Shown here piece after piece: positions 8,594 to 17,355 of a DNA stretch of 64,000 bases. The number at the start of each line of letters is the position of its first letter. The stretch's first letter is position 1. The stretch comes from Flavisphingomonas formosensis. Its GTDB lineage: Bacteria > Pseudomonadota > Alphaproteobacteria > Sphingomonadales > Sphingomonadaceae. Made by a program: the position numbers and the translations under genes. Location: positions 62,001 through 126,000 of the forward strand of contig NZ_WRPK01000009.1 in the NCBI RefSeq assembly GCF_009755815.1, given 5' to 3'. The notes under the pieces are model-generated. The model was not told where the DNA came from and searched no databases. It saw only the letters and a program-made list of their open reading frames with translations.

Positions 8594-9508
8594 ATGCCTA
8601 CCAGCAGCGACATCGCGTGGTTCAAGGATCAGTTCTCCGACCAGATCGAGCAGGCAGTGTCGGGCACGGCATTCGACATCGATATGGTGACCGCCGTCGC
8701 CTGTCAGGAAACGGGATATATCTGGCAACGGCTGCGGACGCGCGACGACATGACGGTCGAGTATATTCTCAAGCTGTGCGTCGGCGACACGATCGACGCC
8801 CGCCGCGCCTTTCCAAAGAGCCGCGCCGAACTCGAGGAGGCTCCACGCGGCACAGAGATGTTCGCTATCGCCCGAGCCGCGCTGGAGGAAATGGCGCGCT
8901 ACGTATCAGGCTATTCCGGCACCGTGAAGAACCCCAATAAATTCTGCCACGGTTACGGGATTTTTCAATATGATATTCAGTTCTTCCTCAACGATCCCGA
9001 TTATTTCTTGAGCGAGAGTTATACCCGATTCGACGCGTCGCTCGGCAAATGTATTGAGGAACTGGAAAGCGCCCAACAGCGACTGCATTGGCGAGGGCGC
9101 ACGTCTCTCAGCGACATGGAGAAGGCGGCCGTCGCGATCGCATACAACAGCGGGTCCTACGATCCGCAGCGGGGCCTGAAGCAGGGCTATTTCGACGGTT
9201 CCAAATATTATGGCGAGAATTTTTACGCCTATATGAAATTATCGCAGAGTGTGGCCGGTGGCGGGCATCCTGTACCTGTCGGGCCGACCGAACCTTCGTC
9301 GGTCGTGTCGCTGGACTACAAGGTGATTTCCACCAGGCCCCTCAACCTTCGGGCCAGCCCGGACATCACCTCCAGGAGCCTGGGCACCTATGCCAACGGC
9401 CAACTGGTGCATGTGATCAGCCGCAGTGGGAATTGGGCGCTCGTCGACGTCGACGGCAAGGGTTCTGCCGATGGCTATATGTGGGCCGATTATCTCGCGG
9501 CCGCCTAA
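8594..9508 (+). CDS. lytic transglycosylase/lysozyme-like protein with C-terminal SH3 domain
   Basis: 304 residues, with AAAGGAGCGACC before the ATG. The N-terminal half has a lysozyme-fold layout: the candidate catalytic Glu39 in ACQETGYIW, then GYGIFQYDIQFF and AVAIAYNSGSYD. These match the E..G, GxxQ and AYNxG motifs of GH23 transglycosylases. The C-terminal region (about 245-304) is a bacterial SH3 domain (STRPLNLRASPDITS ... VHVISRSGNWALV ... GYMWADYL), probably for wall binding. There is no Sec signal peptide, so export would need a holin, a specialised secretion system or cell lysis. It lies between a membrane protein and a lipase. Confidence 0.85.
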   Translation: MPTSSDIAWFKDQFSDQIEQAVSGTAFDIDMVTAVACQETGYIWQRLRTRDDMTVEYILKLCVGDTIDARRAFPKSRAELEEAPRGTEMFAIARAALEEMARYVSGYSGTVKNPNKFCHGYGIFQYDIQFFLNDPDYFLSESYTRFDASLGKCIEELESAQQRLHWRGRTSLSDMEKAAVAIAYNSGSYDPQRGLKQGYFDGSKYYGENFYAYMKLSQSVAGGGHPVPVGPTEPSSVVSLDYKVISTRPLNLRASPDITSRSLGTYANGQLVHVISRSGNWALVDVDGKGSADGYMWADYLAAA

Positions 9509-9551
9509 AGACGTCTGAGGCTGTCATCAATGCTTTGGGAGGGCGAGGCAT

Positions 9552-12228
9552 ATGGGAACGGCGAACGATTCCAAGGCCATCATTCTCTTCTCGGATGGGA
9601 CGGGCAATAGCAGCGCGAAGCTCTTCAAGACCAACGTCTGGCGACTTTACGAAGCGATCGATCTGGGTCCGGCACCGGGTGGCGGGGGACGTGAGCAGAT
9701 CGCCTACTATAGCAACGGCGTCGGAACGTCGGGTTTTCGCCCTCTGGCGCTTCTGGGAGGTATCTTCGGATATGGATTGAAAGCCAACATCCTGGATCTC
9801 TACAAATATCTGTGTCGCAACTATCGCGACGGCGACACCATCCACGTCTTCGGCTTCAGCCGCGGATCTTTCACTGTCCGGTTGCTCGTCGGACTGATCG
9901 TCAGCCAGGGCATATTGCGCGGCGATTCTCCGGATGTCGGGCCCGACGAAGACAAGCTGGCCTATTTGGCGCGCGCCGCCTATCGAGCATTCGCGCGTGA
10001 GGCATGGCCCAATCGCTGGCTGGCTAAGCAGGTGGCCCGGATGACCCGTCGTGTTCGGGATGGCATACTCGATCTCCACAGACGTGCGACGGGACGCGAT
10101 CGCTACGATCCCGCGCACAACGTGATGACCGACGTCGCCTTCGTCGGCGTCTGGGATACGGTCGCGGCCTATGGCGGCCCGATCGTCGAGATCACGCGTG
10201 GCATCGACGACTGGATCTGGCCGCTGACGATGCCGAATTATCAGCTCTCGCCGCGGGTGCTGCAGGCTCGCCATGCGCTATCGCTCGACGACGAGCGCGA
10301 TTCCTTCCAGCCGCTGCTGTGGGACGAGGTGCGTGAGGACATGCTCGTCCGGCAGGGCGGCTTCGTGAAGGAGATCATCGAAGGACATGTCGTCGAAACG
10401 GTCCGGAAGGTTCCTCGCGGCCGCTTGAAGCAGGTGTGGTTCGCAGGAATGCATGCCGACGTCGGTGGAGGTTATCCCGACGAGAGCCTCAGCTACGTAT
10501 CGCTCCTCTGGATGATCCAGGAGCTGGACGGATCGCTTCGTATGATCGGGCCGCTCGTCGAGCGCGTACGGTCGATGGCCAATATCTTCGGCCCGATCCA
10601 CGACTCCCGTGCCGGTCTCGGCGCCTATTACCGCTATCAGCCGCGCCGCATCGCGGCGATGCTCGAGGGACCGCAAGACAATCCCGCATTCGTGGCGACG
10701 CGCGCGCTGAGAGATCCGGCCATCGCCGACGCCGGCTATGTGATGCCCGGCGGCGGCGATCCGTCCACCGCGTCCGGAGTGGATCACGATCCCCATCTCG
10801 CGCAGCTTGCCCGGCGGATCCGTTCCGACCACGGCCTGCTGTGCGAGGTGCGCATTCACGAGAGCGTGCTTGCCCGCATCGCGGAGGGAACCGACGGCTA
10901 TGCGCCGATCGGCCTGCCCCCGCGTGTTCGACGTGGAATTCGCAGGCGAGCTGCAAGACGACGGATCCGGGGAACGGCAAGCACGCTGGCTGGAAGAGGG
11001 GTTTCTAGACAGGATATGCACGGACAGAGAAATGTCGAAGCGTATCGTCTCCCCCGGCGGCGACGGTGTTGCGGATGCATGGCTCGAACGCCAGGCCGCG
11101 ATCTGGGACATGGTGTGGAAGCGCCGAATACTCTACTTCCTCACCGTAGGTTTCTCGGTCTGGTTGGTCGCCATCCCGCTATGGGGCCCCTTCTTCATTG
11201 GAGAGGATGAGGGGCCGTGCGCGGATTCCCGCTGCATCGTGCGGCCCGTGCTGGCGCTTGCGGAGCGCTATTCGGCAGGCCTCGCCCATCCTTGGGTGGA
11301 GGCCATCAGCCACAATATGGCGGCCGCCATGGCGCTTCTGGGCGCAATAGGCGCCCTGCTCGCCTACGGCAGACCCTATGAGTTGCGCCTGCGCGGCCGT
11401 GCACGGCGCGCCTGGCGGGTCGCCGCCGGTGCGGCGTCCGCAGGCCCTTGGCAATGGAAGCGCAGCCGGATCGACCGCATGCATGACGGCGCGGTATATC
11501 AGCACGTCGTGCATTCGCTGAAATGGACGGTTGGGCCCTCATTTTGTGGCCTGTCTATCATCGCGTTGATCCTCTGGCTCGGCGGCGCGTTGATCACCCA
11601 GCTGGCGATCCTGCCGTTGGAGGAGCGGCATGGGGTCTTTTGCGACAACAGCCCGCTCGCACCGATCCTGCAGCCAGAGACGAGCGTGATGCAATCGCTC
11701 GCCATCGCGACGCCTTGCTCGCCGCTCGGCATCGCCGTCGAACGCGGCAAGACCTATGCGATCCGCGTTACCGTCGTCGTCGTCGGCGGCCCGTGCTACG
11801 ACGGTGTCTATAGAGCCGGACCGGGGATGGGGCAGAGCGCGCAGCTGCCAGTGGGGGTCAGCCTTCCGGCGATCCCCTATCGGCGGGTCATCCTTTCCGG
11901 ATGGCTTCAGCCGATGTTCGAGATCAAGGAACCTGTCCGAACAGAAAGCTGGCCCGGGCGGATCTGGCACGGCATTTTCGGCTGGCCCGCTTTCATCCAG
12001 CCGCTTTATTTGCGGCCCGATCGCACCGGAGGCTTCAACGGTCGCTTCACCGCGCATATGACCGGTAATCTCTATTTCTTTGTGAATGATGCCATGCTTG
12101 CAGCCACGCCCGCGAGCGGCTGGCCGCGATTGAGACCGGCCCTTCCAAGTGGATTATACGGCAACAATGTGGGAACCGCCCGGGTAAAGGTCGCTTCGAC
12201 GGAAGAAATCCCGGCGACCGGCTCCTAG
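9552..12228 (+). pseudogene. DUF2235 (Tle1-like) alpha/beta-hydrolase with C-terminal membrane region, frameshifted
   Basis: The catalytic part starts at the ATG at 9552 (GGGAGG upstream). It has FSDGTGNS near the N-terminus, the nucleophile elbow GFSRGS with Ser103, VGVWDTVAAYG with a candidate Asp, and AGMHADVGGGY with the candidate His. These are the landmarks of DUF2235, the fold of type VI phospholipase effectors of the Tle1 kind. The frame is lost after about residue 456, at five C (10917-10921). Dropping one C gives IGLPRVFDVEF and an 891-residue protein. The downstream frame to the TAG at 12226-12228 codes hydrophobic segments (YFLTVGFSVWLVAIPLWG, MALLGAIGALLAYG, SIIALILWLGGALI) and a soluble tail. 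It may be a real mutation, a sequencing error or programmed slippage. Confidence 0.8.
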
Positions 12229-12294
12229 AAAAGCAGCAGCCGAGACCGTGCCCGGGAGCGGGATGCGCGCCGCTCGGAGATGCTGTCGAGCCGG

Positions 12295-13278
12295 TCAGAT
12301 GCTCAACGCCACCGCCCCGAACGGCCGTTCCTGGTTCATATAGCGCAGCGCTTCGGGCGCCTCCGCGAACGGGAAGCTGCGGTCGAACAGGGGCTTGATC
12401 TGGCCCGCGTCGGCGAAGCGGGTGAAGTCGGCCCAGGCGGTGCGCCATTCCTCCGGCGTGCAGGTATAGACGCCATAGCCCTGGATGCTGCCACGCACGA
12501 GGATCAGGTCGGCCAGCGTGATCGTCGACTCGCGGCCGGCGGCGAAGCCCAGCACGATCGCTTTGCCGTAGCGCACCAGCGCCTTGACCGCCTGGCCGAT
12601 GATCGGGCCGCCGAGCGAATCGATGATGATGTCCACACCATCGCTGCCACGTGCCCGGATGCCGTCGGCGATCGTTTCCTTAGACAGATCGATGACGTTG
12701 TCGAAGCCAAGCTCGGCTGCCTTGGCCGCCTTGCCCGGCGATCCCGCCGTGGAGAAGACCCGCGCGGCACCCATCGCCTTGGCAAGCTGATAGGCGGCGT
12801 TGCCGACCGAGCCGCCGATGCCGGTCGCCAATACTGTCTTGCCTGGCGCCATGCCGGCTTCCTTGAGCGCCTGATAGGCGGTTGGATAGGCGACCACGGC
12901 TTGCGCGGCTGCGCCGTCGGAGACTGAGTCCGGGATCGGGGCGATATGATCCGTCTCGACAGCGGCATAATCGGCCCAGCTTCCCGCACGCATGAAGCCA
13001 TAGGGGAAGGCGCCGAACATCACCCGATCGCCCGCCTTGAAGCCCGACCTGCCCGGATCCTCGACGATGCCCGCGCCCTGATTGCCGGGAATGAGCGGCA
13101 TCGAGGCGGGCGGGAAATTCTTCTCATTCTCGTCGTTGATCACTGCTGCGTCAAACGGGACGACGCCTGGCGCGGTGAGCCGGACCAGCACTTCGGTGCC
13201 GCCGATGCGGGGTTTGTCGCATTCGATCAACCGGAGCGCGCTCACGCCGGTCGGTGCCTCGATCTGCCAGGCTCGCAT
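12295..13278 (-). CDS. zinc-independent MDR family NAD(P)H-dependent oxidoreductase
   Basis: 327 residues; AGGAAAGGA precedes the ATG. The N-terminal GroES-like domain has PGNQGAGIVE and GDRVMFGAFPYG. The Rossmann part has ATGIGGSVGNAAYQLAKAMGA, the usual NADPH loop of quinone-oxidoreductase/enoyl-reductase types. The catalytic-zinc Cys and His ligands are absent. It probably reduces an enone or quinone-like substrate. It lies downstream of the acyl-CoA ligase, EthD and NTF2-like genes in a minus-strand group. Its far end marks the right border of the foreign island. Confidence 0.88.
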   Translation of the reverse strand: MRAWQIEAPTGVSALRLIECDKPRIGGTEVLVRLTAPGVVPFDAAVINDENEKNFPPASMPLIPGNQGAGIVEDPGRSGFKAGDRVMFGAFPYGFMRAGSWADYAAVETDHIAPIPDSVSDGAAAQAVVAYPTAYQALKEAGMAPGKTVLATGIGGSVGNAAYQLAKAMGAARVFSTAGSPGKAAKAAELGFDNVIDLSKETIADGIRARGSDGVDIIIDSLGGPIIGQAVKALVRYGKAIVLGFAAGRESTITLADLILVRGSIQGYGVYTCTPEEWRTAWADFTRFADAGQIKPLFDRSFPFAEAPEALRYMNQERPFGAVALSI

Positions 13279-13319
13279 TGTGGGTCCTTTCCTGGAAGGG
13301 GATGATCTCGAAATGGTCC

Positions 13320-13345
13320 GCCATCCCGAAGAAAGTTGGGATGGC
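13320..13345. repeat. hairpin, half-copy of the palindromic repeat
   Basis: GCCATCCC, a ten-base loop GAAGAAAGTT and GGGATGGC form a perfect 8-bp stem between two minus-strand genes. The arms match the CATCCCGAC-GAAA-GTCGGGATG unit of the larger repeats, so this is probably a decayed half. It could act as an intercistronic processing or attenuation hairpin. Confidence 0.45.
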
Positions 13346-13355
13346 CGAGGATATT

Positions 13356-15023
13356 TCAGCGCTTGCGGCGTACCTGGATGCCGGCGACCTCGCGGTCCCA
13401 GGTCGTCGGCGTGACGCCTTCGTCGCGCAGGCGATATTTGAGGACCCGGCCGGTGGGGTTCTTGATCAGTTCGGCCCGGAACTCGATGTAGCGCGGCACC
13501 GCGAAATGCGGGAGCTGCTGGATCGACCAGAGGCAGAGCTCATGCTCGGTCAGCGCCGCCGCCTCGCGCAGCACGGCGGTGACCTTGATCTCGTCCTCGG
13601 CATCCTGCGCGCCTGTCGCGTGGACCGCGACCTCAGCTATGGCGGGGTGCTTCAGGAAGATCCGCTCGATCTCAAAGCTCGACACATTCTCGCCGCGGGT
13701 ACGCAGATAATCCTTGGCGCGATCGGCGAAGAACAGCCAGCCATTCTCCAGCCGGCCAAGATCACCCGAATGCATCCAGAGGTTGCGCCAGGCCTTGGCA
13801 GTCTCCTCCGGGCGCCGCCAATAGCCCTCGAACATCACATTGGGTTCGCGCGGGCGATAGACGATGTTGCCGACCGTGCCTTCGGGCACCGGCTGGTCAT
13901 TATCGTCGACGATCATCATCTCGAACTCGTCGCTGACGCGGCCGGCGCAGATTTCGGGCGGCTCCTCGCCGGGCATCGCCATGCACAGGCGCGACGCCTC
14001 GGTCTGGCCATAGGCCCAGGAGGAGACAATCTTTACGCCGAAGCGCTCCTTCCAGATCTTGCGTACCTCCGGCGTGATCGGCTGGCCGTAGATCATGGTG
14101 AGCTTGCCGAAGCAGCGATGCATCGCTTCGGTGTCCGGAGCATGCGCGACCAGGCTGAAGATCGAGGCGAGGAACATGCCGTTTGTGGCGCCCGACGCCT
14201 CGATATCCTCCCAGAAGCTGCTGAGCGAGAAGCGCGGCCAGATCGCGACGCGCATGCCGTTGACCAGCCCGCCGAGCACGACGTTGAGTGCGGCCGAATG
14301 GAATAGCGGCAGCGGCGTATAATAGACGTCGTCACGCGTCACCGGGACGGCGCGGATATGCTGGCGTCCCTGCATGCACATGTAGTTGTGGCTGATCATG
14401 CAGCCTTTGGAGAGGCCGGTCGTGCCCGATGTGTAGAGTAGGCAGGCGAGATCGGCCGGCTTGACGACGATCGGCAGCGGCGATCCATCGCCCTGCTTGT
14501 AGCTGTCGAGCGGCTGGATCGGGATGCTGCAATTCGGAAAGGGACCCTCGTTCCGGCACAGGATCAGTCGGACATCGGGCAGCGTATCCGCCAGCTCGAC
14601 GAAACGCTCCAGATAGTGCGGGTCGCAGATGGCGATGTGGGCGCCCGCATCGCAAATCTGGTGGCGCAGGAACTCGCCGCGATAGGCGTTGTTGATCGGC
14701 ACCCAGATCGCGCCGAGCTTGTTGATGCCGAACCAGCAGACCAGCACGTCCATGCTGGTGTCCAACAGGCTCACCACCCGATCGCCCTTGCCGACGCCGA
14801 GCCCGGCGAGGTTGCGGGCTAAGGCGTTGGCGCGGCGGTCGATCTCGCCATAGCTGATCCGGTCCCCACCGATATTGGCGAACTCCGCGTCGGGATCGGC
14901 GGCGACGGCGCGCGCTAGCGCGTGCATCAGCGTGTCGCGGGGCCCCGGACGATAGGTGGCCGGAACCTGGACGTCGGTCGGGGCGGGGGAGGGGGCGGCC
15001 GATGCGGCTGCGCTCATGAACAT
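13356..15023 (-). CDS. AMP-binding acyl-CoA ligase (CaiC-like)
   Basis: 555 residues. The ATP/AMP loop YTSGTTGLSKG is at 197-207, and further motifs are SSWAYGQTEASRL, HSGDLGRLENGW and KDYLRTRGENVSS. The C-terminal catalytic lysine lies in NPTGRVLKYRLR. The second MF dipeptide at the start (ATGTTCATG) leaves the exact start uncertain by two codons. The sequence resembles crotonobetaine/carnitine-CoA ligases and is clearly related to the ligase at 45924-47561. Its reaction is acid + ATP + CoA to acyl-CoA + AMP + PPi. An EthD-like gene lies 12 bp upstream, so the product is likely used in CoA-linked catabolism. Confidence 0.93.
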   Translation of the reverse strand: MFMSAAASAAPSPAPTDVQVPATYRPGPRDTLMHALARAVAADPDAEFANIGGDRISYGEIDRRANALARNLAGLGVGKGDRVVSLLDTSMDVLVCWFGINKLGAIWVPINNAYRGEFLRHQICDAGAHIAICDPHYLERFVELADTLPDVRLILCRNEGPFPNCSIPIQPLDSYKQGDGSPLPIVVKPADLACLLYTSGTTGLSKGCMISHNYMCMQGRQHIRAVPVTRDDVYYTPLPLFHSAALNVVLGGLVNGMRVAIWPRFSLSSFWEDIEASGATNGMFLASIFSLVAHAPDTEAMHRCFGKLTMIYGQPITPEVRKIWKERFGVKIVSSWAYGQTEASRLCMAMPGEEPPEICAGRVSDEFEMMIVDDNDQPVPEGTVGNIVYRPREPNVMFEGYWRRPEETAKAWRNLWMHSGDLGRLENGWLFFADRAKDYLRTRGENVSSFEIERIFLKHPAIAEVAVHATGAQDAEDEIKVTAVLREAAALTEHELCLWSIQQLPHFAVPRYIEFRAELIKNPTGRVLKYRLRDEGVTPTTWDREVAGIQVRRKR

Positions 15024-15035
15024 GGTTCCCAGATT

Positions 15036-15425
15036 TCAGGCGGCGAGCTTGACGCCGGTGTTGACGACGTCGGTCATGATCATCACGGTTTCCTCGCGCT
15101 TCAGGAACTTCAGCTCGTCTTCGGCAAGAATCGGATTGATCTCGGGATCGTTGAAGATCCGGTTGATCTTCTCGACAGCGGCCTGATCCTTCACATACAT
15201 CTCCGTGATGCAGTCATAACCGATATCATAAGGTGCGGGCATGGCGCTGGCGGGCACGTCGCTCGGGTTGCGCATCGCGAAAGCCGGATAGTTGCGGACA
15301 TAGTCGACCAGCAGATGGCCGATATATTTCTGCGCCAGCTTCACATGGCTGCTCTCATAATGTGCGCGGAACTGCTCAGGGCTGACGCCCTCGGCGCGCT
15401 TCAGCAGGAAGATGATCTTGACCAC
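15036..15425 (-). CDS. EthD domain protein
   Basis: 129 residues from a GTG at 15425 with AGAGAGGAT upstream. MVKIIFLLKRAEGVSPEQF, HYESSHVKLAQKYIGH and DCITEMYVKD form the EthD/dimeric alpha-beta-barrel pattern with conserved His residues. A close paralogue is at 26695-27060. EthD-fold proteins have unclear or cofactor-free roles, and some act as lyases or monooxygenases. It sits between a ligase and an NTF2-like gene on the same strand, suggesting action on the same intermediate. Confidence 0.88.
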   Translation of the reverse strand: MVKIIFLLKRAEGVSPEQFRAHYESSHVKLAQKYIGHLLVDYVRNYPAFAMRNPSDVPASAMPAPYDIGYDCITEMYVKDQAAVEKINRIFNDPEINPILAEDELKFLKREETVMIMTDVVNTGVKLAA

Positions 15426-15458
15426 GGTCGATCCTCTCTCGTTCTTGGATGGTATGCG

Positions 15459-15860
15459 TCAGGTCAGCGCGTCGATCGCGACCTTGGTGTCGCTGTAGAT
15501 CGGCGAGACCATCCTGACCTTGCCGCCTTCGATCTTCCATATCTCGGCGAGCGGCATGGAAACCCGCGTGCCGGACTTGGTCGCAGTGGCGGCGAAGATG
15601 CCATAGGCCATCACCCAGGCGTCGTCATAGACGATATGCTCGATCGTGTAGGAGAAGTCGGTCCAGTAATCGAATACGCGGATCATCGCTGCCTTGATCC
15701 CGGCCGGCCCCGTGAAGGTGCCGCCATAGGGAAGCGAGGCCGCCTCGACCATGACCGCATCGTCGGCGAAGTCCGCGAGGAAGGCATCGATGTCGCCGCG
15801 GTCGAGAATCGCCTCATAGGCTGCATCGACGATCTGCCGGCTGGTCTTCTGCGCAGTCAC
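15459..15860 (-). CDS. SnoaL-like/NTF2-fold protein
   Basis: 133 residues from the GTG at 15860 (GGACAGGGA upstream). A longer in-frame extension to 16220 overlaps the aldo/keto reductase gene and is rejected. Features are ILDRGDIDAFLADFADDAVMVE, GGTFTGPAGIKAAM, FDYWTDFSYTIEHIVYDD and SMPLAEIWKIEGGKVRMV, the usual order of a SnoaL/ketosteroid-isomerase cone. Members act as isomerases, dehydratases or cyclases without cofactors. It is the first of four such proteins in the window, and the substrate is unknown. Confidence 0.85.
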   Translation of the reverse strand: MTAQKTSRQIVDAAYEAILDRGDIDAFLADFADDAVMVEAASLPYGGTFTGPAGIKAAMIRVFDYWTDFSYTIEHIVYDDAWVMAYGIFAATATKSGTRVSMPLAEIWKIEGGKVRMVSPIYSDTKVAIDALT

Positions 15861-16009
15861 GTTGATATCCCTGTCCTCAACTTGCGCGATTAGGAGCGCA
15901 GGACGCGCGTCAAGCCAAGCGGGCGCAACAGGCGGGACAGCCCTCCTGCGGGGACAGTCAAGCTTGCGAGCATCTCTCCTCCCGCTTGCGGGCAGCGAGG
16001 TGCGACAGT

Positions 16010-17041
16010 TCAGCCCAGCGCCGCTTCCAGCGCCCGCGGCAACAGCCCTTCCGCCACCATCGCCTCCCAGAAGCCGTCGGGAACCGTCTCGGCCATGGCG
16101 GCGAGATTGCCGTCCAGCTCCTCGATCGACCGCGCGCCGGGGATAACTGACGAGACCGCCGGATGACGCAGCGGGAAGTGCAGTGCGGCGGCGGGCAGCG
16201 AGAGACCGAAATCCGCGCACAATGCCTCGATCCGGCGGACATGCGCCAGTATCGCCTCGCTCGCGGGGGCATAGTTGAAATAGGCGCCCGGCACGGCGCC
16301 CGAGGCGAGGATGCCCGAGCTGTAGGGGCCGCCCGCGATGATGCTGACGCCCTTTGCGCGGCAGGCCTCGGTCAGCGCGGGCGCGGCGTCATGTTGGAGC
16401 AGCGTGTAGCGGCCGGCGACCAGCACATAGTCGAAATCGCCCGCCTCGACGAAATCGACCAGCATCCGCCATTGGTTCATGCCGACGCCGATCGCCCGGA
16501 TCACACCCTCGCCGCGCAGCCGCTCGAGCGCGCGATAGGCACCGTCCATCGCTTCGGCGAAATGGCTGTGCGCATAGGGATCGGCGGCGGGATCGATGCC
16601 CACCGTCTCGTCGGGGTCGTGGATCGCGACCATGTCGATCCGATTCAGGCCGAGGCGCGCAAGGCTGCCTTCTATCGAGCGCAGCGCGCCATCATGGGAG
16701 AAATCGAAGGCGGTCCGGCAGCGCGGCGTATCGACGAACAGCGACGCATTGTCCTCGCCCTCGCCGAGCGGGATCAGATCGTAGCCGACCTTGGTTGACA
16801 GGACGAAGCTGTCGCGCGGCAGCGAGGGCAGAATCTTGCCCAGCCGTTGCTCGCTGAGCCCCACGCCATAGCAGGGGGCGGTGTCGAACAGCGTGATGCC
16901 GGCCGCGTGCGAGGCGCGGATCAGGTCGGCGGCATGGTCCGCATCGACGGCCGCATACATGTTGCCCAGGCTCGTGCCGCCGAGGCCCAGTGCCGACACG
17001 GCAAGGCCGGTGCTGCCGATAGGATTGGTGGCAAGGGCCAT
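16010..17041 (-). CDS. aldo/keto reductase (fucose/aldose dehydrogenase-like)
   Basis: 343 residues. Catalytic residues are Asp53 and Tyr58 (FDTAPCYGVGLSEQRLG), Lys84 (LSTKVGYD) and His141 (DMVAIHDPD). The length and the PYSSGILASG and SVIPGARS segments match aldo/keto reductases related to D-threo-aldose/L-fucose and pyridoxal dehydrogenases. It uses NAD(P) to interconvert alcohol and carbonyl. It faces the zinc alcohol dehydrogenase gene across a 314-bp gap that holds a palindromic repeat. An ATG follows AAAGGAGAACAGC. Confidence 0.92.
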   Translation of the reverse strand: MALATNPIGSTGLAVSALGLGGTSLGNMYAAVDADHAADLIRASHAAGITLFDTAPCYGVGLSEQRLGKILPSLPRDSFVLSTKVGYDLIPLGEGEDNASLFVDTPRCRTAFDFSHDGALRSIEGSLARLGLNRIDMVAIHDPDETVGIDPAADPYAHSHFAEAMDGAYRALERLRGEGVIRAIGVGMNQWRMLVDFVEAGDFDYVLVAGRYTLLQHDAAPALTEACRAKGVSIIAGGPYSSGILASGAVPGAYFNYAPASEAILAHVRRIEALCADFGLSLPAAALHFPLRHPAVSSVIPGARSIEELDGNLAAMAETVPDGFWEAMVAEGLLPRALEAALG

Positions 17042-17355
17042 GCTGTTCTCCTTTCGATTGGTGGGGCGCGACGCTTTCTCTTCTCGTCATCCTGACGAAA
17101 GTCAGGATCCATTAGCCGCAGCGTCGCGTCTTATCGGCAACGCTGCGGCTAATGGATCCCGGATCAAGTCCGGGATGACGAAGAAGAGAGCATCCGGCCG
17201 GTCCGCGCCCCGCACGATAGCTGATCCGGCGCAGCGGATTGCCTGCAGCGGAAACCGTATCCGGCGAAGGCTCTTCCGGCTGCGCGCTCAAACAAGCGGC
17301 CTCCCTGCTTATGCCGTAACGCTGCCAACCGAAAAGGAGAGGAGCCGGCAAGACG
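17042..17355. other. divergent intergenic region with palindromic repeat
   Basis: This 314-bp gap lies between the divergently transcribed aldo/keto reductase and zinc alcohol dehydrogenase genes. It holds one full palindromic repeat (17085-17180). The remainder, next to the plus-strand gene, must contain that gene's promoter, but no convincing -35/-10 pair is visible. AAAGGAGAGGAG just before 17356 is the ribosome site. Confidence 0.5.
17085..17180. repeat. three-hairpin palindromic repeat, copy A
   Basis: It runs from CGTCATCC to GGATGACG. Three hairpins lie in a row: ATCCTGAC-GAAA-GTCAGGAT with a GAAA tetraloop, a long central stem of CATTAGCCGCAGCGT against ACGCTGCGGCTAATG, and ATCCCGGA-TCAAG-TCCGGGAT. 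The end octamers are also mutually complementary, so a cloverleaf fold is possible. Related copies are at 23458, 28199, 35914, and shortened or decayed at 32488 and 59584. Confidence 0.85.

Noticed and set aside
7161-12228. A type VI secretion cluster around the DUF2235 lipase
   Set aside because: No hcp, vgrG, tss or PAAR gene is in the window.
5711-12294. Flanking direct repeats or attachment site around the island
   Set aside because: No matching repeat was found by eye between the left and right borders, and no integrase is present.
15861-16220. Extension of the SnoaL-like ORF upstream to 16220
   Set aside because: It would overlap the aldo/keto reductase gene and reads as low-complexity Arg-rich sequence; the GTG at 15860 has a good ribosome site.
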